A stretch of DNA of 64,000 nucleotides from Pedosphaera parvula Ellin514 (lineage in GTDB: Bacteria > Verrucomicrobiota > Verrucomicrobiia > Limisphaerales > Pedosphaeraceae). Below are positions 44,679-53,667 of this stretch, piece after piece (the stretch's first letter is position 1; each line of letters begins with the position of its first letter). Location of the stretch: assembly GCF_000172555.1 (NCBI RefSeq), contig NZ_ABOX02000042.1:1-64000 (forward strand). The letters are read 5' to 3'. The position numbers and the translations under genes are program-made. The notes below the pieces were generated by a model. The model saw only the letters and a program-made list of their open reading frames with translations, did not search any database and was not told where the DNA came from.

Positions 44679-46667
44679 ATGACAAGGGCTCATCAGTACA
44701 GGCTGCACCGCATGCTCTCTCTCACTGTTCTGACGACGCCTGCCTCGTCGGCGATGACCTCTTTGACTGACTGCCTTCCATGATTTCCACGCGACATTCT
44801 CTTTGGAAACCCTGAGCGGGACACCCCTGCGCTGTCTCCCGATGGCAAACACCTGGCATGGCTGCAGCCGGACACCAACAACGTCCTCCAGGTCTGGGTC
44901 CAAATCGTTGGCTCCGACGACGCCAGGATTGTCACCGCGGACAAAAAGCGCGGCATCCGCCAGTTTTTCTGGGCGGAGAACAATCGCACCCTGCTCTATC
45001 TGCAGGACAGTGACGGTGACGAGAATTTTCACCTTTTCGGTGTGGACCTCCAGTCTGGCAACGTGTGCGATTACACGCCCTTTCAGGGAGTCAGGGCGCT
45101 CACGGTGAAATTGAATCCCGATTTCCCGGATGGAGCCATGGTCCTGCTCAATGTGCGCGACCGCTCGCTCTTTGATGTTTATCTGCTCAACCTGAAAAAC
45201 GGCGCCATGGAACTCGACACCGAAAACCCCGGAGATGTTCACAATTGGCATACGGACCCGAAATTTCGCGTCCGGGCGGCTGAAGTGCTGACACCCGACG
45301 GCGGCACGGAAATCCGCGTGCGCGACGATGACAAGGGATGGAAGTCCCTCCTCAAGGTCGGTCCGGACGAAATCCTGGAAACGATTGATTTCACCGCAGA
45401 CGGCCGGTCGCTTTTTCTCAAATCCTCGATCGGGCGGGATACAGCCGCCGTGGTGGAAAAAAACATTGACACCGGCGTGGAGAAAATCATCGCGGCCAGC
45501 GACGAAGTGGATGCGGGCGAGGTCATCATCAACCCTCACACGCGTGTGGTGGAGGCGGTCTCGTTCGCGCCCGGACGAACCGTCTGGCGCGTGATTGACC
45601 CCGGAGTGAAGGCCGATTTCGAAGGCCTCGCCCGGCTTAACGACGGCGATTTTCGGTTGGTGAACCGGACCGCAGCGAACGACGCCTGGCTGGTTTTATT
45701 TCATTCCGACCGGCAGCCGCCGCGATTCTATAAATGGGATCGAAAGGCCAAAGAGGGCTTTTTCCTCTTCTCCACCCGTCCCAGGTTGGAAGGACTTCCG
45801 CTGGCGGAAATGCAAGCGATCGTCATCGCCGCCCGCGATGGCCTAAAGATGCACAGCTATCTTACCCTGCCCAACGGAGTGCCGGCGCGGAAACTGCCCA
45901 TGGTTCTATTCCCGCATGACGGTCCCTGGCTGCGTGACACCTGGGGATTCATTTATCCTTATGCCCAGTGGCTCGCCAATCGTGGCTACGCGGTGCTGCA
46001 GCCAAATTACCGCGGCTCAACCGGCTATGGGAAAAAGCTTCTCAATGCCGGCAACAAGGAATTTGGCCGCAAGATGCACGACGACCTGATTGATTGCGTC
46101 AACTGGGCCGTGAAGGAAGGAATCGCAGACCCTCACCGGATCGGAATTTTCGGCGGCTCCTATGGTGGTTATTGCGCATTGGCCGGAGTGACGTTCACGC
46201 CAAAGGTGTTCGCGTGCGCGGTGGACGTGGTCGGGCCGTCGAACCTGAAGACGCTCCTTGCCTTCATTCCATCTTATTGGAAGAGCGCGCGCGGGATGCT
46301 CGATACGCGCGTCGGGAATATTGACGACCCAAGGGACGCAGACCTGCTCCACCATGCCTCGCCACTGAATTTCGCGGACAGGATCGTGCGGCCTTTGCTC
46401 ATCGGGCACGGAGCGAATGATCCACGCGTCAAGCAGGCTGAATCGGAGCAGATTGTTGCCGCCATTGAGAAGAACGGCGGCAGCGTCACCTACGTTCTTT
46501 ATCCTGATGAAGGCCATGGCTTCGCGCGGCCAGAGAACGGGACAGATTTCAACGCGCGCGCCGAGCAGTTTTTGGCCGAGCACCTCGGGGGATGTTTCGA
46601 ACCAATGCCCGCCGATAAAATACCCGGTTCATCAGCCCTGGTCCGCGTCATCAAAGGCAGGCATTGA
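44679..46667 (+). pseudogene. S9 family prolyl oligopeptidase, interrupted by an in-frame TGA
   Basis: The catalytic part (from a GTG at 45042) is intact: nucleophile GIFGGSYGGYCALAG, Asp in ANDPRVKQAE, His in DEGHGFARP, giving a 541-residue C-terminal ORF with the beta-propeller half lost at its start. The same frame reads further upstream through PRDILFGNPERDTPALSPDGKHLAWLQPD, the conserved S9 N-terminus, and continues to a signal-like segment starting at an ATG at 44679. The two are separated by one TGA at 44781-44783. No ATG/GTG/TTG lies between the TGA and 45042 that would save the conserved N-terminus. I therefore call it a pseudogene or recoded gene; a sequencing error is possible. Confidence 0.75.
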
Positions 46668-46728
46668 CCGGAGCCTCTGCGTCTCCGTGGTGAACAATCT
46701 TGTTAATCTTGTAAATCCTGTCTCAAAG

Positions 46729-46980
46729 TTAGTTTCCCTCTTTGCGTTCTTTGGGATCTCTGCGGTAAAATTCCCTCCGCCCAAAACCATTTGGAGCCTT
46801 CCTCTCTGGATATGGAAAATACATTCCACTCTTTCCAAGAATCGTTAACTCCCGAGTCATTTGCGACGCCGTCCGTATTGCGACATTTATGTCCTCATAA
46901 ACATCCTCCGTCGGAAACTGCCTTGTCGGGCCGTAATCCCTTCTCCAAATCCGAAATCTCGTTTTCCTCTTCACGACCAC
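46729..46980 (-). CDS. small hypothetical protein
   Basis: An 83-residue basic protein (MVVKRKTRFRIWRRDYGP...) without a recognisable domain. It overlaps the downstream end of the next gene by 10 bases in a different frame, as expected for translational coupling. No homologous family is known to me. It is in the defence-like region, but no link to its neighbours can be shown. Confidence 0.45.
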   Translation of the reverse strand: MVVKRKTRFRIWRRDYGPTRQFPTEDVYEDINVAIRTASQMTRELTILGKSGMYFPYPERKAPNGFGRREFYRRDPKERKEGN

Positions 46981-47216
46981 CCTCCCTGCTCCTCAATCTG
47001 CCCCCGAATCTTTTCAACGATGCTCCGATAATGCCGCCCAATCTTTTCCGCCTCATCCGCATCACTACACTCCTCAGCAATAAAGAACTCTTCCGGCATT
47101 TCCCCACTCCGCAAAAACTCCGCCGTATTCTCCCATCCCGACGCCCTGATCTCCAATCCATCCAACAACTGCCCAAGATCGTTCGCCCCGATTTTAATAT
47201 GAAATATTTTCTCCAT
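46971..47216 (-). CDS. small acidic hypothetical protein
   Basis: An 81-residue protein from the ATG at 47216 (MEKIFHIKIGANDLGQLLDG); a longer frame to 47285 gives a less likely start. Acidic, with a W-E-N-T-A-E-F-L repeat-like helix and EECSDADEAEKIG. No family is recognised. It overlaps the next small gene by 10 bases; the two opposite-charged products (basic partner, acidic partner) could form a two-gene module, possibly toxin-antitoxin-like, but no motif supports that directly. Confidence 0.45.
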   Translation of the reverse strand: MEKIFHIKIGANDLGQLLDGLEIRASGWENTAEFLRSGEMPEEFFIAEECSDADEAEKIGRHYRSIVEKIRGQIEEQGGWS

Positions 47217-47304
47217 AATCTGGGCATTACTACCTGGCCAGGAATCGCATTTCCGGCAAGCTTTTTCACTCGCAGAATATTCCAACTTTCCTCATCCTGG
47301 CTTT

Positions 47305-48111
47305 ATGGCCAAAGCACCCTCCGTTAAATGGACTCGCGAGCAACTGCTCATCGCCATGAACCTGTACTGCAAACTGCAGTTCGGCCAATTCCACTCGCGC
47401 AATCCCATCATCATCCAAACCGCCGAGAAAATGGGACGCACAGCCAACAGCTTGGCCATGAAACTCAGCAACTTCGCCTCGCTCGACCCCGTGCAACAAG
47501 CTCGCGGCATCAAAGGACTCGCAGGTGCTAGCGAACAAGACCGGGAGGTTTGGAAAGAATTTCGTAAAGACTGGAATACCCTCGGCATCCAAAGCGAAGA
47601 CCTCTTCCAAAATCTCTTTGTTTCAACCGGTGAAAAAGAAGCCGAAATTTCCGACAAAGGGGTAAAAGTAAAACCAGCCAAAATTCTCACGCCTCCCACT
47701 GGTCCAACCGAGAAAACCGCACTCGTCAAAGTCCGCCGCAGCCAACAATTCTTCCGGCAAACCATTCTCAACATTTACCAACACCGCTGCTGCATCACCG
47801 GCATCGCCGTTCCCGAACTACTCGTCGCCAGCCATATCGTCCCATGGAGCCAATTCCCTGAACACCGCCTCGATCCCCAAAACGGCCTCTGCCTCTCCAG
47901 CATCCACGACGCCGCCTTCGACTCCGGCCTCGTCACTTTCGACGACAACCTCCGCCTGACCCTCAGCAAAGAACTCGAAAAATATTTTCCCCAAGAAGCC
48001 CTAGAAAAAAACTTTGCCGCCTATCAAGGCAAAACAATCTGCCAGCCGGAAAAGCTTTCAGAACCTAATCGTGAATTCTTGAAATACCATAGAACGGAAG
48101 TTTTTAAATAA
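47305..48111 (+). CDS. HNH endonuclease
   Basis: A 268-residue protein with an N-terminal helical domain (residues 1-95) and a C-terminal HNH nuclease (FFRQTILNIYQHRCCITGIA, LVASHIVPWSQFPEHR, NGLCLSSIHDAAFDSGLVTF). The HNH catalytic residues are H in ASHIVPW, N in QNGLC and H in IHDAAFD. The N-terminus has a SAP/terminal HTH-like look (LIAMNLYCKLQFGQFHSRNP) found in this common 'restriction endonuclease-like' HNH group. It lies at the left boundary of the methylase operon on the other strand. It could be the restriction partner, but proteins of this type also exist alone, so this is unproved. Confidence 0.83.
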   Translation: MAKAPSVKWTREQLLIAMNLYCKLQFGQFHSRNPIIIQTAEKMGRTANSLAMKLSNFASLDPVQQARGIKGLAGASEQDREVWKEFRKDWNTLGIQSEDLFQNLFVSTGEKEAEISDKGVKVKPAKILTPPTGPTEKTALVKVRRSQQFFRQTILNIYQHRCCITGIAVPELLVASHIVPWSQFPEHRLDPQNGLCLSSIHDAAFDSGLVTFDDNLRLTLSKELEKYFPQEALEKNFAAYQGKTICQPEKLSEPNREFLKYHRTEVFK

Positions 48112-48160
48112 AAGGATTCTTTGCCTGCTTACTTTTATACCGAGATAGGTTAATACTAAA

Positions 48161-48880
48161 TTACTTTCTTTGACGCAGTGACCTACCTGAACGGTGAAAA
48201 TGTCTGCAATTCGATTTTAATGGGCACTGATTACAAATCGGGTTCGCAGACTTACAAACGAGTGCGCCAAGATCCAAAATTGCCCAATTAATCATCCGAG
48301 GATCGTTATTCGTTACGATCATTTTCGACAGAGACTGAAGATAAGGATCGAACCGAATGTCGACAAGCTTTCGAGATCCAAAATACCGCTCCAACACGCG
48401 AGCCATGTTTACGTCCAGGAGAGGAGCTGGAACATCGTGAACAAACAAAAGGATGGCATTAGCAATGTATTGTCCAACACCTGGCAATAAAAGAATGTCT
48501 TCCTGTGTTTGCGGAAAACGTCCTTTCTCGGTACATATCTCGACAGCAAGGGCTTTGATTCTGGGAGCTCTTTGTCGAGATAGGCCTAATGGCTGAAGAA
48601 TTTTGCAAATTTTTTTCTCTGAAGTATTAGCAAGCGTGTCCCAATCAGAAAAAATGTTAATAAACTTGGGCCAATATAGTTCAACCGTCTCTGCACGAGT
48701 CCGTTGTAGAAGCAGTTCACTAACTATTAGGTGGTAGCTAGTTGCATTGTCATTTCTCCATGGAAATTCTCGTGCATTGACACGCCACCAATGCGACAAT
48801 TTCTTCTGGAATATAGCGATTTCTCTATCTAAAACAAATCTATGACCAACTTTCGACCGCTTATTTAGAAGACACTTCAT
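48161..48880 (-). CDS. HhH-GPD DNA glycosylase, Mig (thymine-DNA glycosylase) type
   Basis: A 239-residue HhH-GPD protein. The helix-hairpin-helix is LPGVGQYIANAI, with Tyr138 at the position that is Lys in EndoIII lyases and Ser in MutY, but Tyr in Mig.MthI, the thymine-DNA glycosylase partner of an archaeal C5 methylase. The catalytic acid is Asp156 (LLDVNMARVLERYFG) and Glu55 lies in VSELLLQRT. The C-terminal cluster C209-X6-C-X2-C-X5-C binds [4Fe-4S]. It probably removes T from G:T mismatches caused by 5-methylcytosine deamination, as needed next to the methylase encoded in the same operon. It is the last gene, 37 bases after the REC-HEPN gene. Confidence 0.85.
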   Translation of the reverse strand: MKCLLNKRSKVGHRFVLDREIAIFQKKLSHWWRVNAREFPWRNDNATSYHLIVSELLLQRTRAETVELYWPKFINIFSDWDTLANTSEKKICKILQPLGLSRQRAPRIKALAVEICTEKGRFPQTQEDILLLPGVGQYIANAILLFVHDVPAPLLDVNMARVLERYFGSRKLVDIRFDPYLQSLSKMIVTNNDPRMINWAILDLGALVCKSANPICNQCPLKSNCRHFHRSGRSLRQRK

Positions 48881-48917
48881 TCCACCAACTGAACTTAGGT
48901 GAAATGTCTTTATTCGT

Positions 48918-49916
48918 CTAGAGTAGAGAACTTAGCTCTACTAAGTTTTGCGAATGCCTTCTCAAATCCTTTCTAACCTTCACACACCATTTATCGTCAA
49001 AAATGAATTCGGCCCCGTCCTGTTTACGGTTTTTAAGGACAATCGAACCATCGCTTTTTTGTTCTTCTCGCACGTGGGCCAAGCTATTTCGTAAACTTAT
49101 AATTTCCCCCTCAACGGTCTTCATTTCTGCAAAGATCGCTTCCAATCTTGTTCTTCTGTTGCCAGCATCAAGCACTTTAGACTTATTTCCCAGCTTTTCT
49201 TCTTCTTTTAAAGACCTGATCGTCTCAGAGACACACCCAAGAAATAGACGCAGAGAATCTGAGGCTGTTAAGAACTTTTGTTTGCAAAAGGCATCCATTT
49301 TCTCTGGATCGCAATCAGCAACTGCACGAGCCTGTTTTTCTAAAAATTTTATTTTTTCCTTCAAAAAACTTTGGAGGCGCTTGATTTTGACTTCTCTTGG
49401 AACGACATCAAGATTCCGGGAAAGAAAGGCATCGACTACCTCGAGCATCTTCGATTCGATATCAATCGTTTCAGCAATTACTAATCCACGAGCATTATTC
49501 ACACTTTGCACCTTCCGTATGGTCAGAAAGATAACTTGTTTTATTTTATCTAAAAGCCCCGTACCCCGTCCCGCGTAAAGAGAGACCCGCTCAATCGGGC
49601 CAATTCTGTTCAGTTCTTTGGTTAACATTTCCGGGCTACCTGAATAAAAAAGGATCTCAGTGTATACTCGATGGTCCCTGATTTCCTTCAGTAAGACCCC
49701 ACCGTGATTATTGGCTTTATGATTTCCAGCTAAATTCAGATCAGTGATAATGAGATCGTAAAGATCATATTTGGTTGTTCCTGAACGGCTTTCTCTCCAA
49801 TCTATAGAAACTTGAAAACCAAAAGAGTCTAGATAAGCGGTAATGTCTGGCTCAAAATCGTCTTTAACGTATTCGGCGTTGTCTTCGAACCACAATATTC
49901 TGTAATGAAGTTTCAT
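48918..49916 (-). CDS. receiver-domain protein with C-terminal HEPN-like RNase motif
   Basis: A 332-residue protein. Residues 1-130 form a receiver (REC) domain: the acidic pair (E11 and D12 in LWFEDNAE), phospho-acceptor D59 (LIITDLNL) and S92 (LFYSGS). The C-terminus has LRNSLAHV with R276-N-S-L-A-H281, the RX4-6H motif of HEPN ribonucleases. The middle (150-250) is helical. I infer that phosphorylation of D59 controls the HEPN part. It overlaps the upstream ATPase gene by 4 bases (ATGA), so the pair is translationally coupled. HEPN proteins are common RNase effectors in defence systems; whether this one cuts RNA is unknown. Confidence 0.8.
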   Translation of the reverse strand: MKLHYRILWFEDNAEYVKDDFEPDITAYLDSFGFQVSIDWRESRSGTTKYDLYDLIITDLNLAGNHKANNHGGVLLKEIRDHRVYTEILFYSGSPEMLTKELNRIGPIERVSLYAGRGTGLLDKIKQVIFLTIRKVQSVNNARGLVIAETIDIESKMLEVVDAFLSRNLDVVPREVKIKRLQSFLKEKIKFLEKQARAVADCDPEKMDAFCKQKFLTASDSLRLFLGCVSETIRSLKEEEKLGNKSKVLDAGNRRTRLEAIFAEMKTVEGEIISLRNSLAHVREEQKSDGSIVLKNRKQDGAEFIFDDKWCVKVRKDLRRHSQNLVELSSLL

Positions 49917-52237
49917 TTTTTTAGATGTATTATGATTTCAGCTCCCTTTTTAAGAATTCGACCTATCTTGATTTCTCCCCCCATTTTTGTGATTAGTTGT
50001 TTTGCGTGATATAAGCCTAAACCGGAGCCGTCCGTAGTTGTGAATCCGAAATCAAAGATTTTGTCTGCACACTCTGGTATAATGCCATTGCCATTATCCA
50101 AAACACGTATTTCCAAGACCTGATCCTTGAGTAATTGGCAACTCACCTCCACTGCTGAAGCTCCCGCTTTACGGGAATTGTCGAAAAGGTTGTCTAATAT
50201 TATTATGATCTCGAGAGGTGTAAATCGAGTGTGCCACTTTAGCTTTGGCGAACACAAAACTTCAATGTTCAGCTGAGTGTTATTGACCTTAAATTCCTGA
50301 TATTCTTGATAGACATTTTGAACGTACTCTTTGATAAATTTTATCAAATCATCCTCGATCCATTTCGCTTCAACAGAAAAGTTAGCCTTGGTAACATAGC
50401 GCGATACACTTTGTATTTTTCTTATCTCTAAACTTATTACATTAATCAATTGGTACTGCTTCTCTCTATTCCCGCCAGTCTCAATCGCGCGTTTCAGATC
50501 AAGAAGCTTTCTATCAACTCGATTGGCGGAAATTCCGATCTGGTGTTGCAGAGCCATTACTTCCTTTGAGTCAGTACTGAGGGCAGACTTCAAAAACAAA
50601 TTCTCTCCCGCTAGTGAATCAACCTTTTGCGCCAATTCCTCTTTTTCTGCAACCACACTCTCAAGGCGTTTTTTCTGCCTTTCAAAAAGCGCCTGGACTC
50701 GTTTAAGCGCAGAAGTAGTTGCTAAGGCTAAGTTGTTTCTGTAGCCGGAAAATCCAGAAATTATCTGTTGAACCTTTTCTTCCTCTTCTTCGGAAAGAGC
50801 TTTGATTAGCTCAGTATTAATAAACAGTTTTATGACCTGATCTGGGCTTGTATTGATTGTCGTAGCAAGAGTTTGTAAGACTCGCAGTCTTTTATCTTTT
50901 TCACTCTCTGTGTAAACTTCTTCACTCGGGTCAAATTTCCAACCGGGTTCCTTTGCTTTTTGCTCGAAGGCTCGTACCGAGCTGTCAGGGGCCTTATCCC
51001 AGTTCAGACCTTCAGTTACATACCGCTCCAGTCTTCGATGAGCTAAAAAGTAAAATCCCTTACGGTCGGTAATTTGCTCGGTTCGAGTGTCACGGACAAC
51101 TCCTTCTCTGCTAGAAACAATTTTGTAATAGCCCTGCGGATCTTCAATTTCAATTCGCCCAACCACCTCTCTTGTGCCCAGGTTTCTTGCGTAACCTTGC
51201 GCTTTATGTCTATCCAGTCCAAGCCAATCGTCTTTTTCTTCACCATAAGGTGGTATTCGGAAGCCGTTAATAAATAAAAATATGGAGCCGAACTGCACCT
51301 TATCAAAACCGGTCATCTTTTTGAAATATCCTTTCGCATATGGATTGAGGTAGTAAATCACAGCCTTCACCCCCTTTAGAAGATGGAACCGGTTATTCTC
51401 TTCCACTAATTCAAAAATCAGTCGACCTTTATCTCGAAGGATAGTTGTAATCGTAGACCCATCCTCCGAAACTTGAGACTCTATTGATGTGGATGTAAAA
51501 TCTAGACGAGTAAAAATTTGGTTCTTAATTTCGCCGCTTACCGATTCGTTAAATTCGGGTGCGGCGAGAAATAATGAAAAGGGAGTTTTACTAAAGGCCT
51601 GATTTGGATTGAGTAAGCGTTCCAAGTATCTACGCAGTGACAACAATTTTTCATCGTTCCACTCACTCCTTAACTTACTAATTTCGAGAATCGTACCGTG
51701 GTTGAATCCTTTAAAGCGTGTGGTCTTTAAAAAAGTTGATTTTGTGATGATAGCCACCTCAACTGGCACCGTTTCAATCCGCTTATCTGGAGCATCGTCA
51801 ATCTCAAAATCCTTCCAGTTGACTTTCAGATGAACAATCGGACCTTTCTTAGTTTTCGTATATATATCTAAAAAATGCCCCAAGCGATCGCAAGAAAAAC
51901 GGCCTATCCCTTTTGCCCCTGCAAGAACTCTATCAAACTCCTTCTTTTTAGTTTTCTTTTCTGAGAAAGCGATATTCAACCACCTATTTTCGATCGCCCC
52001 TAAGTCCATTCCCTTTCCCCAATCTTGAATAATAATTTTGGAAGAATGCTTGGAATAAATAGGATTTTCAGAGTCATCGTTCGATAAAATGTTTTTGAAA
52101 CTAATATCGACCTTCCTCGAACCAGCATCGAATGCGTTTTTTACAAGCTCAAGTACTGCGATATTATCATTGTTGATTAAATCTTTTCCAATGATGCTCT
52201 TGAGCAGAACGTTAGTTTTAAAGTGAAGATTTGGCAT
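49913..52237 (-). CDS. dual GHKL ATPase, histidine-kinase-like sensor
   Basis: A 774-residue protein with two GHKL ATPase domains. The N-terminal one (residues about 15-230) has an Hsp90/MutL/MORC-like N-box E30-LVKNAFDA, G1 at DWGKGM (72-77) and a G2 region GAKGIGRFS (107-115). A helical region at 440-600 includes a histidine in LQHQIGIS near residue 550 that could be a dimerisation/phosphoacceptor helix. The C-terminal domain (about 655-774) is of the kinase type, with N-box LDNLFDNSRKAG, G1 VLDNGNGI and G2 GSGLGLYHAK. It overlaps the REC-HEPN gene and follows the methylase immediately (stop and start adjacent). It might sense phage DNA or stress and signal to the receiver; the phosphate transfer is only inferred. 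Confidence 0.82.
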   Translation of the reverse strand: MPNLHFKTNVLLKSIIGKDLINNDNIAVLELVKNAFDAGSRKVDISFKNILSNDDSENPIYSKHSSKIIIQDWGKGMDLGAIENRWLNIAFSEKKTKKKEFDRVLAGAKGIGRFSCDRLGHFLDIYTKTKKGPIVHLKVNWKDFEIDDAPDKRIETVPVEVAIITKSTFLKTTRFKGFNHGTILEISKLRSEWNDEKLLSLRRYLERLLNPNQAFSKTPFSLFLAAPEFNESVSGEIKNQIFTRLDFTSTSIESQVSEDGSTITTILRDKGRLIFELVEENNRFHLLKGVKAVIYYLNPYAKGYFKKMTGFDKVQFGSIFLFINGFRIPPYGEEKDDWLGLDRHKAQGYARNLGTREVVGRIEIEDPQGYYKIVSSREGVVRDTRTEQITDRKGFYFLAHRRLERYVTEGLNWDKAPDSSVRAFEQKAKEPGWKFDPSEEVYTESEKDKRLRVLQTLATTINTSPDQVIKLFINTELIKALSEEEEEKVQQIISGFSGYRNNLALATTSALKRVQALFERQKKRLESVVAEKEELAQKVDSLAGENLFLKSALSTDSKEVMALQHQIGISANRVDRKLLDLKRAIETGGNREKQYQLINVISLEIRKIQSVSRYVTKANFSVEAKWIEDDLIKFIKEYVQNVYQEYQEFKVNNTQLNIEVLCSPKLKWHTRFTPLEIIIILDNLFDNSRKAGASAVEVSCQLLKDQVLEIRVLDNGNGIIPECADKIFDFGFTTTDGSGLGLYHAKQLITKMGGEIKIGRILKKGAEIIIHLKK

Positions 52238-53443
52238 TTATAAAAGCTTCCGTAAAGCTAAACCTGCCTGCTCGGCAAAAAGCGGTGGAATTGCATTTCC
52301 AATTTGAGTATAACGAGGAACCTCTAGTCGCCTAAGTTTACCTCCGGTGGTGTATTTTCCTTTGAATTCAAAACGGTCTGGAAAAGACTGCAATCGCGCA
52401 TATTCTCTTACAGTCAGTATGCGCGGCTCACTATAATGAATGTAGTCATCTGGCAAACTCGTAAGAGTAGGACTCACGCTGTTTGCACAGAGGGGTGTTA
52501 TTGATCTTTTCTTTAATTTGTACTTAGCTTTTAACTCTTCCGAAATTTGCTTAGCTTTCGGCGCACGCCTAAGAATATCTCGGAAACGCCTAACTGTGGA
52601 TTTCTCATGTTTAGCAAAGCGATGACTGTCGGGCACCTCAGAAATCACGCCTTCACGCAAGAATCGCTGATAGCGACTTTGAGGAGTTGAATATGTACCA
52701 GCTAAAAAGCTCTTGGAATCAGGAGACTTAATCAGCCCATTACACTTCTGTAGATCACGAATTGCCTGTGAAACCGTGCACCTTGTAGGTAGCCCCTTCC
52801 GTTTCAAAAAACCAACCTTCTGCTTCTTTATAAGCTTAAAGAAGGCTTTAGCAGATCCTTTTAGTGTTCCGACAAGAATGTATCTCCGTCGACGTTGAGG
52901 AACCCCATATCCTGCAAAGTCAATCACGTCTGCAAATACATCGTATCCGAGCTTTCGAAGGAGCTTACAAACCTTATCCGAGTAAATCTCCCCTGAACCA
53001 TTTTTCGCAAATTCCATTGTAAAGCCCCTCACATTTTCGAAGAGAAGCAGCTTAGGCTTCACAATTTTTACGAAAGCAACATATGATTTCACCAACCTGT
53101 TGCGCTGGTCCTTTTCCTGACGTTTACCATTAACGGAAAATCCCTGACACGGTGGTCCGCCTGCCACGAGGGTAATTTTTCCTGCAAGCTTCTTCAGCTC
53201 GGAAGGATACTTCCTTATGACCTTTTTTATATCATGCGAAGTGGTGGGTAGCCACTTTGGCCATGCAAAGTGCTCCTCCATATCAACGAGATTATGTTTA
53301 AGTGTAGCAAATGCCATCGGATCCTTTTCGATGGCAATTACACCTTTCCACCCTGCTTTCATTAATCCGTACGAAAGTCCTCCGCAGCCTGCAAAAAGAT
53401 CAACTACAGTTAGATTCGGTTGACGTCTGCGCCGTTTACTCAC
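52238..53443 (-). CDS. C5-cytosine DNA methyltransferase
   Basis: A 401-residue enzyme with all key motifs: motif I VVDLFAGCGGLSYGL, motif IV GGPPCQGFSVNGKRQ (catalytic Cys99), motif VI ENVRGF, motif VIII QRRRRYILVG and motif X IGNAIPPLFAEQAG. It would make 5-methylcytosine in a specific DNA sequence, which cannot be read from the sequence; the target-recognition region lies between motifs VIII and IX. It overlaps the XRE gene by 4 bases and directly adjoins the GHKL gene. No restriction endonuclease gene is co-directional in the operon. Codon use and GC content appear lower than in the flanks, as for the whole operon, suggesting transfer. Confidence 0.93.
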   Translation of the reverse strand: MSKRRRRQPNLTVVDLFAGCGGLSYGLMKAGWKGVIAIEKDPMAFATLKHNLVDMEEHFAWPKWLPTTSHDIKKVIRKYPSELKKLAGKITLVAGGPPCQGFSVNGKRQEKDQRNRLVKSYVAFVKIVKPKLLLFENVRGFTMEFAKNGSGEIYSDKVCKLLRKLGYDVFADVIDFAGYGVPQRRRRYILVGTLKGSAKAFFKLIKKQKVGFLKRKGLPTRCTVSQAIRDLQKCNGLIKSPDSKSFLAGTYSTPQSRYQRFLREGVISEVPDSHRFAKHEKSTVRRFRDILRRAPKAKQISEELKAKYKLKKRSITPLCANSVSPTLTSLPDDYIHYSEPRILTVREYARLQSFPDRFEFKGKYTTGGKLRRLEVPRYTQIGNAIPPLFAEQAGLALRKLL

Positions 53444-53667
53444 GCATCCACCCCCTTACAAAGCTCGGAAATGGAGATTCCTAATGCTTTTGCAATGCGA
53501 GCAACATTTTTGATACCAGGATTACGCAGGCCCCTTTCAATTCCACTAACATACGTCGGATCAAGAGTAGCCCGTTCTGCGAGCTTCTCTTGAGTCAATT
53601 TTTTGCTAACCCTTTTTGTACGAACTGCGTCCCCAAATGCCTTGAGAACAGGATCATGCGATGGCAT
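53440..53667 (-). CDS. XRE-family (controller-like) regulator
   Basis: A 75-residue helix-turn-helix protein from the ATG at 53667 (MPSHDPVLKAFGDAVRTKR), of the size of restriction-modification C proteins. The HTH is QEKLAERATLDPTYVSGIERGLRNP, and the tail ALGISISELCKG matches the family. The longer frame to 53703 is possible, but the inverted repeat described next abuts the 53667 ATG, supporting that start. It overlaps the methylase by 4 bases and is the first gene of the operon, so it probably controls its own transcription and that of the methylase. Controller function is inferred from the context. Confidence 0.78.
   Translation of the reverse strand: MPSHDPVLKAFGDAVRTKRVSKKLTQEKLAERATLDPTYVSGIERGLRNPGIKNVARIAKALGISISELCKGVDA

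Noticed and set aside
44529-45539. 336-residue reverse-strand frame opposite the S9 peptidase start
   Set aside because: Shadow of the conserved peptidase N-terminus; no motif.
47305-48111. Calling the HNH gene the restriction enzyme of the methylase
   Set aside because: Opposite strand, separate transcript and family often found alone; kept only as a possible partner.
48161-48880. Reading the HhH glycosylase as MutY
   Set aside because: Too short for the MutY C-terminal domain (usually about 350 residues) and Tyr replaces Ser in the hairpin.
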